From assembly GCF_014842995.1 (NCBI RefSeq), contig NZ_JACYXL010000004.1:124001-188000 (forward strand): a stretch of 64,000 nucleotides of DNA, given 5' to 3'. This document shows, piece after piece, positions 8,962-16,901 of the stretch. A program made the position numbers and the translations under genes. Source of the stretch: Rhodanobacter sp. 7MK24. Lineage in GTDB: Bacteria; Pseudomonadota; Gammaproteobacteria; Xanthomonadales; Rhodanobacteraceae. The notes beneath the pieces were generated by a model that worked only from the letters and a program-made list of their open reading frames with translations, did no database searches and was not told where the DNA came from. How positions within the stretch are numbered: the stretch's first letter is position 1; each line of letters begins with the position of its first letter.

Positions 8962-9752
8962 TCGGTCCTCAGGCCGGTGGAGCGTTTCGGGAACCACGGG
9001 AAAAGCATCGGCGTGCTGCGCTGGTAGGCGCGGTAGTCCTCACCGCGAGTACGCAACGCCTGCGCCTCGGTGAACGGGATGCCGCTGATGAAGCGCAGGA
9101 AGAGAAACATCAGCACCGGTCCGCTCCACGCAAGCCAGGCCAGCGGCGAGCCGACCGCGAGCGCGACGTAGGCGAACCAGTGCAGCCATTCGAAGAAGTA
9201 GTTCGGATGGCGCGAATAGCGCCACAGCCCGCAGCGACAGGTCCGGCCGCGATGTTGCGGCTGGCCGCGAAAGCGTGCGAGCTGGGCATCGGCGACGGCT
9301 TCGCCGAGCACGCCGACGATCCAGATCACTACGCCAGCGATCAGCCATGGGCGACGGACGGCTGCGTTCGTCGCCACCGCCACGAAGGGCAGCGCGAACA
9401 GCGGAATCAGCATCGCCTGGAACTGGAAGAACGCGAACAGCCTGCGCTGGTCGCCGCGCCAATGCTCGCGCATGGCGCGATAGCGGCCATCCTCCGGTTC
9501 GTGGCCCACGCGCCGCCACAGGTGCAGCGCCAATCGCAAGCCCCACAAGCCGCCCAGCAGGCCGAGCAGCAGGCGCGGCGCCGTCGCACCGGGACCGAAC
9601 CAGGCCAGCAGCGCCGCGGCGCCGCATAGGCCGGTGGCCCACAACACGTCGACGACGCCCGTGTTGGTATGCCGCCGCTGCCAATGCCAGCCCAACGCCA
9701 TCATCAGTACGGCCAGCACCCACACCAGCAGCAGGATCAGCCACGCGTTCAT
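8958..9752 (-). CDS. DUF1295 membrane protein (steroid 5-alpha-reductase-like fold)
   Basis: A 264-residue polytopic membrane protein with six or seven hydrophobic segments. The key family marker lies in the C-terminal third: CGLWRYSRHPNYFFEWLHW and later SGIPFTEAQALRTRGEDYRAYQ, the pattern shared by DUF1295, isoprenylcysteine methyltransferases and steroid 5-alpha reductases (R-HPNY then E...Y). Such proteins use NADPH or SAM in the membrane. DUF1295 genes frequently sit beside CFA synthases, as here, which supports a lipid substrate, but the reaction is unknown. ATGA overlaps join it to DUF2878 upstream and to the methyltransferase downstream. Confidence 0.85.
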   Translation of the reverse strand: MNAWLILLLVWVLAVLMMALGWHWQRRHTNTGVVDVLWATGLCGAAALLAWFGPGATAPRLLLGLLGGLWGLRLALHLWRRVGHEPEDGRYRAMREHWRGDQRRLFAFFQFQAMLIPLFALPFVAVATNAAVRRPWLIAGVVIWIVGVLGEAVADAQLARFRGQPQHRGRTCRCGLWRYSRHPNYFFEWLHWFAYVALAVGSPLAWLAWSGPVLMFLFLRFISGIPFTEAQALRTRGEDYRAYQRSTPMLFPWFPKRSTGLRTE

Positions 9753-10282
9753 GCCGCGCCCCGTACGACGTCAGCCTGCAGCCAGCGTCGCGCGAGCGTG
9801 GTGAGCAACGGCAACGCGACGGCCCAACCCAAGGCAAGAGCCAGCAAGCTCGGCCAGATCGGCGCGGGCAGCAACACCGCATGCCAACCGCGTGCGGCAC
9901 CCAGGTAGGCCAGCGGTCCGCCGAATGCGCCGAACACGGCGGCCAGCAGGGGCCGCGTATGCAGATAACCGAACAACGGCACAATGGTCAGTGCAAAGGC
10001 CAGCCACAGCGACATCAGCCACGCCGGTGACTCGGCCCACGGCCATGGCGTGGCGTAAACCACCAGCCCGGCACGCACCCACAGGTTTTCCAGGATCAGG
10101 CCGAGCAGGAGTGCCGTCGCAACCAACCGGCATTCCGTGCGCCGGTGCACCGATGCCCGCAGCCGCCAAACCGCGAAGGCGAGCGCACCCAGCACGCCCG
10201 GCCACCATTGCCCGTGCCCAGCGCCGATCACGGCGACGAACCATACCGCTTCGTAGGCGATCAGGATGAGCCAGAAACTCAT
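9749..10282 (-). CDS. DUF2878 family membrane protein
   Basis: The ATG at 10282 overlaps the stop of the CFA synthase gene by ATGA, so the longer open frame to 10405 is not used. The 177-residue protein ([15 protein letters not shown]...) has five or six hydrophobic stretches, with RTECRLVATALLLGLILENLWV and SPAWLMSLWLAFALT typical of DUF2878, a family of short inner-membrane proteins found mostly beside CFA synthase, DUF1365 and FAD-oxidoreductase genes. No catalytic residues can be named. Role in fatty-acid remodelling is inference from gene order only. Confidence 0.8.
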   Translation of the reverse strand: MSFWLILIAYEAVWFVAVIGAGHGQWWPGVLGALAFAVWRLRASVHRRTECRLVATALLLGLILENLWVRAGLVVYATPWPWAESPAWLMSLWLAFALTIVPLFGYLHTRPLLAAVFGAFGGPLAYLGAARGWHAVLLPAPIWPSLLALALGWAVALPLLTTLARRWLQADVVRGAA

Positions 10283-11553
10283 GCCGCGCCGCGCTCCGTG
10301 CAAGAGCCATCCCACCGCCAGCACGGACGCGCCATGAGCAGGTGCGACACGCCGATCGACCGTTCGCGGAAGCCGCCCTCGCAGTAGGCGAGGTAGAACT
10401 CCCACATCCGGATGAAGCGTTCGTCGAAGCCTTGTGCGCGCACCTCGGGCAATTTCGCCATGAAGCGTTCGCGCCAGGCGTGCAGTGTGCGCGCGTAGGA
10501 GTCGCCGAAATCCTCCTGCGCGATCAGGCCGAGGTCGCTGCTGCGTGCCTTGGCTGCGAGCATCGCACTCAGCGAGGGGATAAAGCTGCCGGGAAACACG
10601 TGGCGTTTGATGAAGTCCACCGACTTCAATGCCTGCGCGTAGCGGTGGTCCTCGATGGTGATTGCCTGCAGCAGGGCCACGCCGTCGGGCTTGAGAAGGC
10701 GTCCGAGCTGATGGAAGTACGCGTCCAGGTATTCGGCCCCAATGGCCTCGATCATCTCGATGGACACCAATTTGTCGAACTGGCCGTCGAGGTCACGGTA
10801 ATCCTGCAGCAGCACGTGGACTTGGTCGCTCAGGCCTGCCGCCGCAATCCGTTCGCGCGCCAGCGCATGTTGCTCCCGCGAGATCGTGGTGGTGGTGACG
10901 TGGCAACCGTAGTGCTTCGCCGCATGCAACGCGAAGCCGCCCCAGCCGGTGCCGATCTCCACCACGCGATCGCCGGGCTTGAGGTCGAGCTTGCGGCAGA
11001 TCAGATCCAGCTTGCGAGCGGATGCGGCTTCCAGCGTGTCGTCGGAGCCTGCCCAGTAGGCGGAGGAGTACATCAGGTCGCCCGACAGGAACAGTCCGAA
11101 GAAGTCGTTGCCCAGGTCGTAATGCGCGGAAATATTGCGGCGGCTGCCGTCGCGTGTGTTGCGCCGCAGGGCGTGCACCGCGCGCATCGCCATGCCGCCG
11201 AAGCGCGCCAACCCGGTTTCCATGCCGTCGAGCAGGTCGCGGTTGCGCAGCAACAGGCGGATCAGGCCGACCAGGTCGCTGCAGTGCCAGTGGCCGTCCA
11301 TCCAGGCCTCGCCGGCGCCCACGCTGCCGTTGGTCGCAACGGTGCGATAGAAGCCCGGATCGAGCACGTCGATCTGCACCGACAGATCCGCGGGCTCGCC
11401 AGCCGGCGTGCCGATGAGCACGGTGCCCAGCGCATCGCGCAAGGTCAGCCGGCCATGGCCAAAACCTGCCAATTGCCTGAGCAGGCGCTCGCGCAGGAAA
11501 CGGTCGAGACCGCCGATGGAGGCACGGGAATCGTGATGGACGACGGCATTCAT
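10279..11553 (-). CDS. Cyclopropane-fatty-acyl-phospholipid synthase (CFA) family methyltransferase
   Basis: The start at ATG 11553 forms an ATGA overlap with DUF1365; the open frame to 12090 is read-through over the neighbour. The 424-residue protein has an N-terminal sterol-carrier-like domain (about 1-110) and a SAM-methyltransferase domain. [17 protein letters not shown] (140-156), [12 protein letters not shown] (197-208), [14 protein letters not shown] and the long [16 protein letters not shown] segment are characteristic of CFA synthases. The known reaction adds a methylene from SAM across a cis double bond of membrane phospholipid acyl chains. In Rhodobacter sphaeroides an ECF-RpoE-controlled homologue (cfaA, later ufaM) adds a methyl group and starts furan fatty acid formation; this is recalled from literature. 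Its location behind FAD-oxidoreductase and DUF1365 genes suits that pathway, but whether the product is CFA or a methylated acid is open. Confidence 0.9.
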   Translation of the reverse strand: MNAVVHHDSRASIGGLDRFLRERLLRQLAGFGHGRLTLRDALGTVLIGTPAGEPADLSVQIDVLDPGFYRTVATNGSVGAGEAWMDGHWHCSDLVGLIRLLLRNRDLLDGMETGLARFGGMAMRAVHALRRNTRDGSRRNISAHYDLGNDFFGLFLSGDLMYSSAYWAGSDDTLEAASARKLDLICRKLDLKPGDRVVEIGTGWGGFALHAAKHYGCHVTTTTISREQHALARERIAAAGLSDQVHVLLQDYRDLDGQFDKLVSIEMIEAIGAEYLDAYFHQLGRLLKPDGVALLQAITIEDHRYAQALKSVDFIKRHVFPGSFIPSLSAMLAAKARSSDLGLIAQEDFGDSYARTLHAWRERFMAKLPEVRAQGFDERFIRMWEFYLAYCEGGFRERSIGVSHLLMARPCWRWDGSCTERGAA

Positions 11554-12326
11554 GGCGCGCCTCGCGGAAGTTGCGGATGGTCGTGGAAGGGGTTTCGTTT
11601 CAGCCACAGGCGCAGTGCGTTCCAGTAGATCGCGCCCACCACCTGCGCCGTCATCAGCGGGTAGCGCCACAGCACGCGCGCCAGCGAAGCCCCGGTGAGC
11701 GGCAGACGCTGCATGCGCAGGTGCGCGCAGAACTGGGGTTCGCCGTCGCGCAGCACGTTCATATGCACCTGCAGGTCGTCGCCGGGCACGCTGAAGCGCC
11801 AGTCGTATTCGCGGTCCATGGGCATGAACGGCGAGACGTGGAAGGTTTTGGGGAAATCCCAGCGCAGCAGGCTCCCGTGGTCTCGTGCGGTGTCGCGCGG
11901 CAGCACATAGGCATGGCGTTCGCGCCATGGCGTGTTGGTGATTTCGGCGACGATGCACTCCAGCGTGCAACCATCCTCGCCGTAGCAGTAGTAGAAACTC
12001 ACCGGGTTGAAGACGATGCCGCCGTAGCGCAGATGCGTGAGCAGTCGGATCGGCCCGGCCGGGCGACGGCCCACCGCCTGCTGCACGCATTGGCGAACCG
12101 CATCGGCCAGCGGCATCCAGGCCGCGCCGAGATAGTCGCTGCGACGGAATTCAGCGAGGTTGCGGCGCCCGTTCGACCACAGCCAACGGTTGGCGAACAC
12201 GCGATCCACCTCGTCGAGATCCAGGTACAGCTGCGCCATGCGATAGGCAAAGGCGTGCGGGTGCGGTGTCATCCGGCGATGCCATACCGTGCCTTCGTAC
12301 ACCGCGCTGTGCAGTGTTTCGCTCAT
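11550..12326 (-). CDS. DUF1365 family protein, candidate UfaO-like oxygenation partner
   Basis: A 258-residue protein with the DUF1365 pattern: [19 protein letters not shown] at the start (residues 12-30), then [57 protein letters not shown] and a basic C-terminal end. DUF1365 proteins nearly always lie between an FAD oxidoreductase and a CFA synthase, exactly as here. From memory, the R. sphaeroides homologues in the RpoE/ChrR regulon were renamed ufaD/ufaO and are needed for furan fatty acids; I therefore suggest a similar role but the assignment is inference. Both ends overlap neighbours by ATGA (12323-12326 and 11550-11553), so it is tightly coupled to them. Confidence 0.88.
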   Translation of the reverse strand: MSETLHSAVYEGTVWHRRMTPHPHAFAYRMAQLYLDLDEVDRVFANRWLWSNGRRNLAEFRRSDYLGAAWMPLADAVRQCVQQAVGRRPAGPIRLLTHLRYGGIVFNPVSFYYCYGEDGCTLECIVAEITNTPWRERHAYVLPRDTARDHGSLLRWDFPKTFHVSPFMPMDREYDWRFSVPGDDLQVHMNVLRDGEPQFCAHLRMQRLPLTGASLARVLWRYPLMTAQVVGAIYWNALRLWLKRNPFHDHPQLPRGAP

Positions 12327-13612
12327 GCGGCTTCCCGGGCCGGGCGCGGCGGCTCGGCGAGCCCGGCGTCGTTCCAGCGCACGTCAAACGCGGCAGCCAG
12401 TTCCACCGCGCTGCGAATACCATCTTCGTGAAAGCCCCATCCCCAGTACGCGCCGGCGAACCAGGTGTTGTTGACGCCCTGGATTTCAGACTTGCGTCCC
12501 TGCGCGGCTACAGAGGCGTGCGTATAGACCGGATGGTGATAGCACAGGCGGCGCAGGATCTTGGCCGGATCGATCGCGTCACTGCGATTGAGCGTGACCA
12601 CGAGCGGTTCGGGCGAATCGAACCCCTGCAGCAGGTTCATGCAGTAACTCACCGTGCATGGGGCTTCCGGCTTGCGTGGAATAAAGGCATTCCAGGCGGC
12701 CCAGGCCTTTCGCCGCCTGGGTAGCAGTGTGGCGTCCGTATGCAGCACCACGTCGTTGGCTTGGTAGGGAATCGCCCCAAGAATGCTGCGCTCACGGTCG
12801 GTGGCGTCAGTCAGCAAAGCCAGTGCCTGGTCGCTGTGGCAGGCGAGCACTACATGGTCGAAACATTCGCTACCTGTGTCGCTTGTCACGGTTGCGCCGT
12901 ACGTACCGCGCAGGATCCCGCGCACGGTGCTGTTCAGACGTTCGTCAACTTTCCAGCGCCTGCGTAGAGCTTGCACGTAGGTGGTCGAGCCGCCGCGCAC
13001 CACGCGCCATTCCGGTCGTTCGGCCACTTGCAGCATCTGGTGATTCGCCATGAACTGCACGAGGTAGCGTGCCGGAAATGACAGGATCTGCGCAGGCGGT
13101 GACGACCACAGCGCCGAGGCCATCGGCACCAGATGCTCGTCGCGGAACGCTGCGCCGTAGCGGTGTTCGGTGAGCCAGTCGCCCAACGTAGGCCCCTGGT
13201 GCGAGCCATCGAGCAGGGCAGGCGCCTCGCGGTAGAACCGGAACAGGTCGCGCACCATGCCGATGAAGCGCGGCGACAACAGGTTGCGCCGCTGGCAGAA
13301 CAGCGTATCCAGTGAGGTGGCATTGTATTCCAGCCCGTTAGCTTCGCTGTGCACCGCGAAGCTCATTGTGGTGGGTTGCGAGGCCACGCCGAGTTCCTCG
13401 AACAACCGCGTCAGCAACGGGTAATGCGCCGGGTTGTGCACGATGAAGCCGGTGTCCACGGAGTAATGGCGGCCGGCGAGCTCGATATCGTGCGTGTGCG
13501 TGTGGCCACCGAGGTAGTCGTTCGCCTCGTACAGCGTCACTGAGTGGCGGCGCGACAGCAGCCATGCCGAGGCCAGACCCGCGATGCCCGATCCGATCAC
13601 GGCGATGCGCAT
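12323..13612 (-). CDS. FAD-dependent oxidoreductase (amine-oxidase/UfaD-like)
   Basis: The ATG at 13612 ([16 protein letters not shown]) is one base from the stop of the desaturase gene; upstream Mets are in the neighbour. The Rossmann GxGxxG motif (residues 7-12) and the [15 protein letters not shown] continuation mark an FAD-binding NAD(P)-dependent oxidoreductase of the amine-oxidase/flavin family; the C-terminal [19 protein letters not shown] is the matching second FAD contact. In this family the CFA-cluster members oxidise or desaturate acyl chains rather than amines. Length 429 residues is normal. It is the second gene of the operon and is translated with DUF1365 through an ATGA overlap. 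Confidence 0.87.
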   Translation of the reverse strand: MRIAVIGSGIAGLASAWLLSRRHSVTLYEANDYLGGHTHTHDIELAGRHYSVDTGFIVHNPAHYPLLTRLFEELGVASQPTTMSFAVHSEANGLEYNATSLDTLFCQRRNLLSPRFIGMVRDLFRFYREAPALLDGSHQGPTLGDWLTEHRYGAAFRDEHLVPMASALWSSPPAQILSFPARYLVQFMANHQMLQVAERPEWRVVRGGSTTYVQALRRRWKVDERLNSTVRGILRGTYGATVTSDTGSECFDHVVLACHSDQALALLTDATDRERSILGAIPYQANDVVLHTDATLLPRRRKAWAAWNAFIPRKPEAPCTVSYCMNLLQGFDSPEPLVVTLNRSDAIDPAKILRRLCYHHPVYTHASVAAQGRKSEIQGVNNTWFAGAYWGWGFHEDGIRSAVELAAAFDVRWNDAGLAEPPRPAREAA

Positions 13613-13613
13613 C

Positions 13614-14579
13614 TCAGTGCTCCGCCTTGCCAAGCACCCATGCGGGCACCGGTTTCAAGTCGTGTACCAGGCCGAGCAGCGCCATCAGCTTGAGGCCGTA
13701 CCAGGTCAGGTCTATTTCCCACCAACGGAAGCCCTGTCGCGCGCTGCCGGGAAAGTAATGGTGGTTGTTGTGCCAGCCCTCGCCGAAGGTGAGCAGGGCG
13801 AGCCACGGATTGTTGCGACTGTCGTCGCGCGTGGCGAAGCGGCGCGAGCCGAAGCGATGCGCCAGCGAATTGATCGTCACTGTGGCGTGGAACAGCACTA
13901 TCGTGGATACCACGAACCCCCACACCAGCAATTGTGCGCCGCTGGTATGCAGTTGCGGCGCCACGTGCTGCAGCAAGGCGCCCAGCACGTACAGCGCCAC
14001 TGCCAGCAGCACCGGCATGGCGATGTCGTAGCGGTCGAGCCAGTGCAACTCCGGATACGCCGCCAGGTCCGGCACGCGTTCCAGTTCGGTGCGGAATGCT
14101 CGCGGCGTGAGAAACCAGCCCATGTGGCTCCATAGGAAGCCGTGCACACTGGGCGAGTGCGGATCGAGCGCGGTGTCGGCGTGGCGATGGTGATTGCGGT
14201 GGTGCGCGGCCCACCACAGCGGGCCGCGCTGCACGCAGGTGGCACCGATCACGGCGAACACGAACTGCACTGCGCGCGAGGTGCGAAAGGTCTTGTGCGA
14301 GAAGTAGCGGTGATAGAAGCCGGTGAGCGCGAACATGCGCAACACATACAGCACCGCAGCCGCAGCCAGCGCCGTCGGCGACACGCCTACCCAGATCACG
14401 CCGAAGCAAGCCAGGTGGAGAGCTACGAACGGCGCCGCACGCAGCCAGTCGATACGGTCGGCGCGTGCATCATCCATCGCCTCCGATGTTTCCGCCGTAT
14501 CGAACCATTGGCGCAGCCTGTGTCGACGGTGGACAGACGCAGCGGCCATGCTTGCAGCTAAGACGGGACGGGCGGGCAT
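13614..14579 (-). CDS. Fatty-acid (acyl-CoA type) desaturase, first gene of operon
   Basis: A 321-residue integral membrane di-iron desaturase. All three histidine boxes are present: HRYFSH (90-95), HHRNHH (126-131) and EGWHNNHHYFP in the C-terminal third. The LWWAAHHRNHHRHADTALDPHSP block is typical of stearoyl-CoA/phospholipid delta-9-type enzymes of Gram-negative bacteria. It supplies a double bond that CFA synthases can modify, so placing it first in this operon makes sense. Start ATG 14579 lies about 28 bases downstream of the predicted -10 of an ECF promoter (14607-14636); no convincing SD is seen, and ATG 14549 is an alternative. Confidence 0.88.
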   Translation of the reverse strand: MPARPVLAASMAAASVHRRHRLRQWFDTAETSEAMDDARADRIDWLRAAPFVALHLACFGVIWVGVSPTALAAAAVLYVLRMFALTGFYHRYFSHKTFRTSRAVQFVFAVIGATCVQRGPLWWAAHHRNHHRHADTALDPHSPSVHGFLWSHMGWFLTPRAFRTELERVPDLAAYPELHWLDRYDIAMPVLLAVALYVLGALLQHVAPQLHTSGAQLLVWGFVVSTIVLFHATVTINSLAHRFGSRRFATRDDSRNNPWLALLTFGEGWHNNHHYFPGSARQGFRWWEIDLTWYGLKLMALLGLVHDLKPVPAWVLGKAEH

Positions 14580-14606
14580 GGCGGCGATCCAATGGCGGGT
14601 TGTCTA

Positions 14607-14636
14607 TCCATACGAGCGTGACCGCCAAATGGATGC
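14607..14636 (-). promoter_or_regulatory. ECF-sigma-type promoter of the desaturase operon
   Basis: On the minus strand -35 GCATCC (14631-14636) and -10 TATGGA (14607-14612) are 18 nt apart; the -10 is preceded by CG, giving CGTATG. The same bipartite motif occurs upstream of the ECF sigma gene and of the second lipocalin with identical spacing. It is placed 28 bases before the desaturase start. Confidence 0.72.
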
Positions 14637-14658
14637 ACGCCATCGCCGGATAGGTGCT

Positions 14659-14688
14659 GCATCCAAAAGGCGCCCGGATGCGTATGAG
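14659..14688 (+). promoter_or_regulatory. ECF-sigma-type autoregulatory promoter
   Basis: On the plus strand -35 GCATCC (14659-14664) and -10 TATGAG (14683-14688) are 18 nt apart, again with CG before TATG. The transcript would start near 14695, so starts upstream of this are excluded and the sigma gene must begin at 14723 or 14777. This implies positive autoregulation, as is common for ECF sigma factors. Confidence 0.72.
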
Positions 14689-14776
14689 TCCCCGAGAGCA
14701 TCCATCGTTGCCATGCCCTAAGATGAAACCCGAATCCCATCTAGCAAGCTTGTCGCCATTCGAGGTGGCGAGGGCC

Positions 14777-15349
14777 ATGTCGAGCAGCGACCCACAAGTG
14801 CGCGATGCAGGCTATTGGTCCGCGCAGATGGCAGCGGTGTCGCTGCGGCGCGACCGCGACAGCTTCATGCGCATCTATGACCACTTCGCGCCGCGTACGC
14901 GGCTTTACCTGAAGGGGTTGGGCTGCCCCGAGGCGGTGGCCGAGGAATTGGCGCAGGAAGCCTTGTTGCGCCTGTGGCAGGCCGCCGGACGCTACGATGC
15001 CACGCGCAGCAGCCTTTCCACCTGGCTGTTCCGCATCGCGCGCAACCTGCACATCGACCGGGTGCGCCGCGAGCCGTACTGGGTACCGATGGACGACGAA
15101 CCTGGGTGGGTGGACAAGGACGACGCCAGCGGTTTTTCCTCGGCCGAAAGCCACGCCGAGCAGGTCGAACTCCAGCAACGCATTGAACACCTTCCGGCCA
15201 TCCAGGCCCGTTTGATCCGCATGTCCTATTTCGAAGCCAAATCGCACCAGGAAATCGCCGAGGAACTCGGCATGCCGCTGGGCACCGTGAAATCCAGCCT
15301 GCGTCGCGCGTTCCTGCGCCTGCAGCTCGGTGTGAGGGGGCAGGCATGA
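14777..15349 (+). CDS. rpoE: ECF sigma factor, RpoE/ChrR type (ECF11)
   Basis: Start ATG 14777 has GAGGTG 9 nt upstream and lies well downstream of the predicted transcription start; ATG 14723 is possible but lacks an SD. The 190-residue protein has sigma region 2 (FMRIYDHFAPRTRLYLKGLG, AEELAQEALLRLWQ, LSTWLFRIARNLHIDRVRRE) and region 4 (LPAIQARLIRMSYFEAKSHQ then EIAEELGMPLGTVKSSLRRA). Its immediate neighbour is a ChrR zinc anti-sigma factor joined by an ATGA overlap, which is the hallmark of the singlet-oxygen-responsive ECF11 group. It should bind RNA polymerase and read the GCATCC/CGTATG promoters found nearby. The symbol is used by analogy with the Rhodobacter protein. Confidence 0.9.
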   Translation: MSSSDPQVRDAGYWSAQMAAVSLRRDRDSFMRIYDHFAPRTRLYLKGLGCPEAVAEELAQEALLRLWQAAGRYDATRSSLSTWLFRIARNLHIDRVRREPYWVPMDDEPGWVDKDDASGFSSAESHAEQVELQQRIEHLPAIQARLIRMSYFEAKSHQEIAEELGMPLGTVKSSLRRAFLRLQLGVRGQA

Positions 15350-16026
15350 AACCGCGCCATCATCTCGACGAGGCCACTGTGCTCAGTTTCGCCGCCGGCG
15401 CGCTGTCGCCGGAGATGGTCGCCGTGGCGGCCACGCACATGGAAGTATGCGGACTCTGCCGCGAACGACTGTCCGGCGCCGAACGCATCGGAGGTGCCTT
15501 GCTGGGGCAGCAGCAACCCGCAGTGGGAGACACCGCGCGCGGTGCCCGTCTGCGCGAAGCGATGCTAGGCCTGCTCGACGAGGAACCGAAGATCGAAGCA
15601 TCCCAGGCCGCTGCGCCCGCGTCGTCGAACGATGCCCCTGCCGCGGATTGCCTGCCATCGCCGCTGCAGCCGTATTTCGGCCGCTCATGGCGAGCGCTGC
15701 GCTGGCGCTGGATGGCGCCGGGCGTGCACATGATCCGGGCCGCACGTGGCAGTGGCGATACCCTGATCCTGCTCAAGATCGCTCCGGGCAAGAGCATGCC
15801 GATGCACAGCCACCAAGGCACCGAACTTACCCAGATTCTGCAAGGCGCCTACAACGACGCGCTTGGTCATTTTGCTCCCGGCGACGTGGCCGATCTCGAC
15901 AATGAGATTGAACACCAGCCGATCACCGCGCCAGGCGTACCTTGTGTGTGCGTTGCTGCGCTGGATGCGCCGCTGCGTTTCCCTGGCTGGCTGGCGCGCA
16001 GGCTGCAGCCGCTGGTCGGCTTGTAA
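15346..16026 (+). CDS. chrR: ChrR-family zinc anti-sigma factor with cupin domain
   Basis: A 226-residue protein whose start overlaps the sigma gene by ATGA. Residues 1-45 are the anti-sigma domain with zinc ligands His6, His31, Cys35 and Cys38, the same positions as described for Rhodobacter ChrR. From about 110 to 215 lies the cupin-like domain, with metal-binding His154, His156, Glu160 and His190 in MHSHQGTELTQILQGAY and IEHQP. Known ChrR binds and silences RpoE; singlet oxygen makes it release the sigma factor, which needs the cupin domain. Conservation of all eight ligands says this copy is likely functional. Confidence 0.92.
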   Translation: MKPRHHLDEATVLSFAAGALSPEMVAVAATHMEVCGLCRERLSGAERIGGALLGQQQPAVGDTARGARLREAMLGLLDEEPKIEASQAAAPASSNDAPAADCLPSPLQPYFGRSWRALRWRWMAPGVHMIRAARGSGDTLILLKIAPGKSMPMHSHQGTELTQILQGAYNDALGHFAPGDVADLDNEIEHQPITAPGVPCVCVAALDAPLRFPGWLARRLQPLVGL

Positions 16027-16230
16027 TGCAATCCACACTAGACCATCGCGAAATCCGCTACCGTCAGTCCAAGCACGAAGATAGGCCCCGGTTCGCAAAG
16101 GGATAGCCTGCGGTCTCGATCAAATTCGGGTGCCGCGCGGAAATCGCGTCATTGGTCGGCACCACACGCCGCTATTGGACAACCAGGCGAAGGGCTGGCA
16201 CGGCACAGGCCAAAAATGCGACGAGATATT

Positions 16231-16809
16231 TCATGGACAGGCTCCGACAAAGGTCTGACTGTCCGTGGCTTGCTCAGGCCACTGCTGAGGTGCCCTCTGA
16301 ATCTTTGCGATGTCGTAGCCCATGCCCTTGGCCCGCTCCAGCATGTTTTGGTAGTCGGCATCGGATACCTGCGGCGTGCGCGCCATATACCAGAGGTAGT
16401 CACGCGCATCGCGCACCACCATCACCTGGCCGTAATCCGATTTCAACCAGCCGATCAGGTATTGGGTACTCAGGAAGGCGAAAAAGCGCACGCGCCATTC
16501 ACCATCGCCGCTGCCCTTTACTACGCTGGCCGTCGAATGCAACAGCTTGACCGGCGTTTCGAAGCTGTCCGGGCGCTGCCGAAACCAGGTGCAGATCGAG
16601 CCATCCGCGTTGCGGCTATAGGTCTCGACCGGATTGTGACCGCCTCGCTCGAAGCGCGTCGGAATGGAAGCGATCACGTACCAGCGGCCCATGTAGCGAG
16701 AAAGATCCACACCCTGCACCGGCTGGATCGGATCGGTCGCCCCTGCGCAGGCAGCCAGCGACAGCATGCCCAGCAAGCTCAGGGTGATCATGACTCGCAT
16801 GCGCTTCAT
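16231..16809 (-). CDS. Lipocalin lipoprotein (Blc-like), second copy
   Basis: Start ATG 16809 is preferred since it lies about 38 bases past a predicted transcription start; ATG 16836 would lie too close to it. The N-terminus is a lipoprotein signal (MKRMRVMITLSLLGMLSLAAC, lipobox L-A-A-C). After it come DPIQPVQGVDLSRYMGRWYVIASIPTRFER and VETYSRNADGS, which is the lipocalin G-x-W motif and the strand after it, and YLWYMARTPQVSDADYQNM near the C-terminus. Length is 192, as for the first lipocalin. Blc is an outer-membrane lipoprotein that binds fatty acids or lysolipids. An ECF promoter precedes it, so it is in the same regulon but separately transcribed. Confidence 0.88.
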   Translation of the reverse strand: MKRMRVMITLSLLGMLSLAACAGATDPIQPVQGVDLSRYMGRWYVIASIPTRFERGGHNPVETYSRNADGSICTWFRQRPDSFETPVKLLHSTASVVKGSGDGEWRVRFFAFLSTQYLIGWLKSDYGQVMVVRDARDYLWYMARTPQVSDADYQNMLERAKGMGYDIAKIQRAPQQWPEQATDSQTFVGACP

Positions 16810-16853
16810 GTGAGGCACCCGGCAGTTGCGCGGCATGATCAGCCGCCTTTGGA

Positions 16854-16883
16854 TGCATACGGGATATACGCAGTATTGGATGC
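16854..16883 (-). promoter_or_regulatory. ECF-sigma-type promoter of the second lipocalin
   Basis: Minus strand -35 GCATCC (16878-16883) and -10 TATGCA (16854-16859), spacer 18 nt, with CG before TATG as in the other two copies. It lies in the 92-base gap between the photolyase stop (16902) and the lipocalin start, so the lipocalin can be induced independently of the photolyase. Confidence 0.7.
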
Positions 16884-16901
16884 GGCGCGATGGAGGTTTG
16901 C

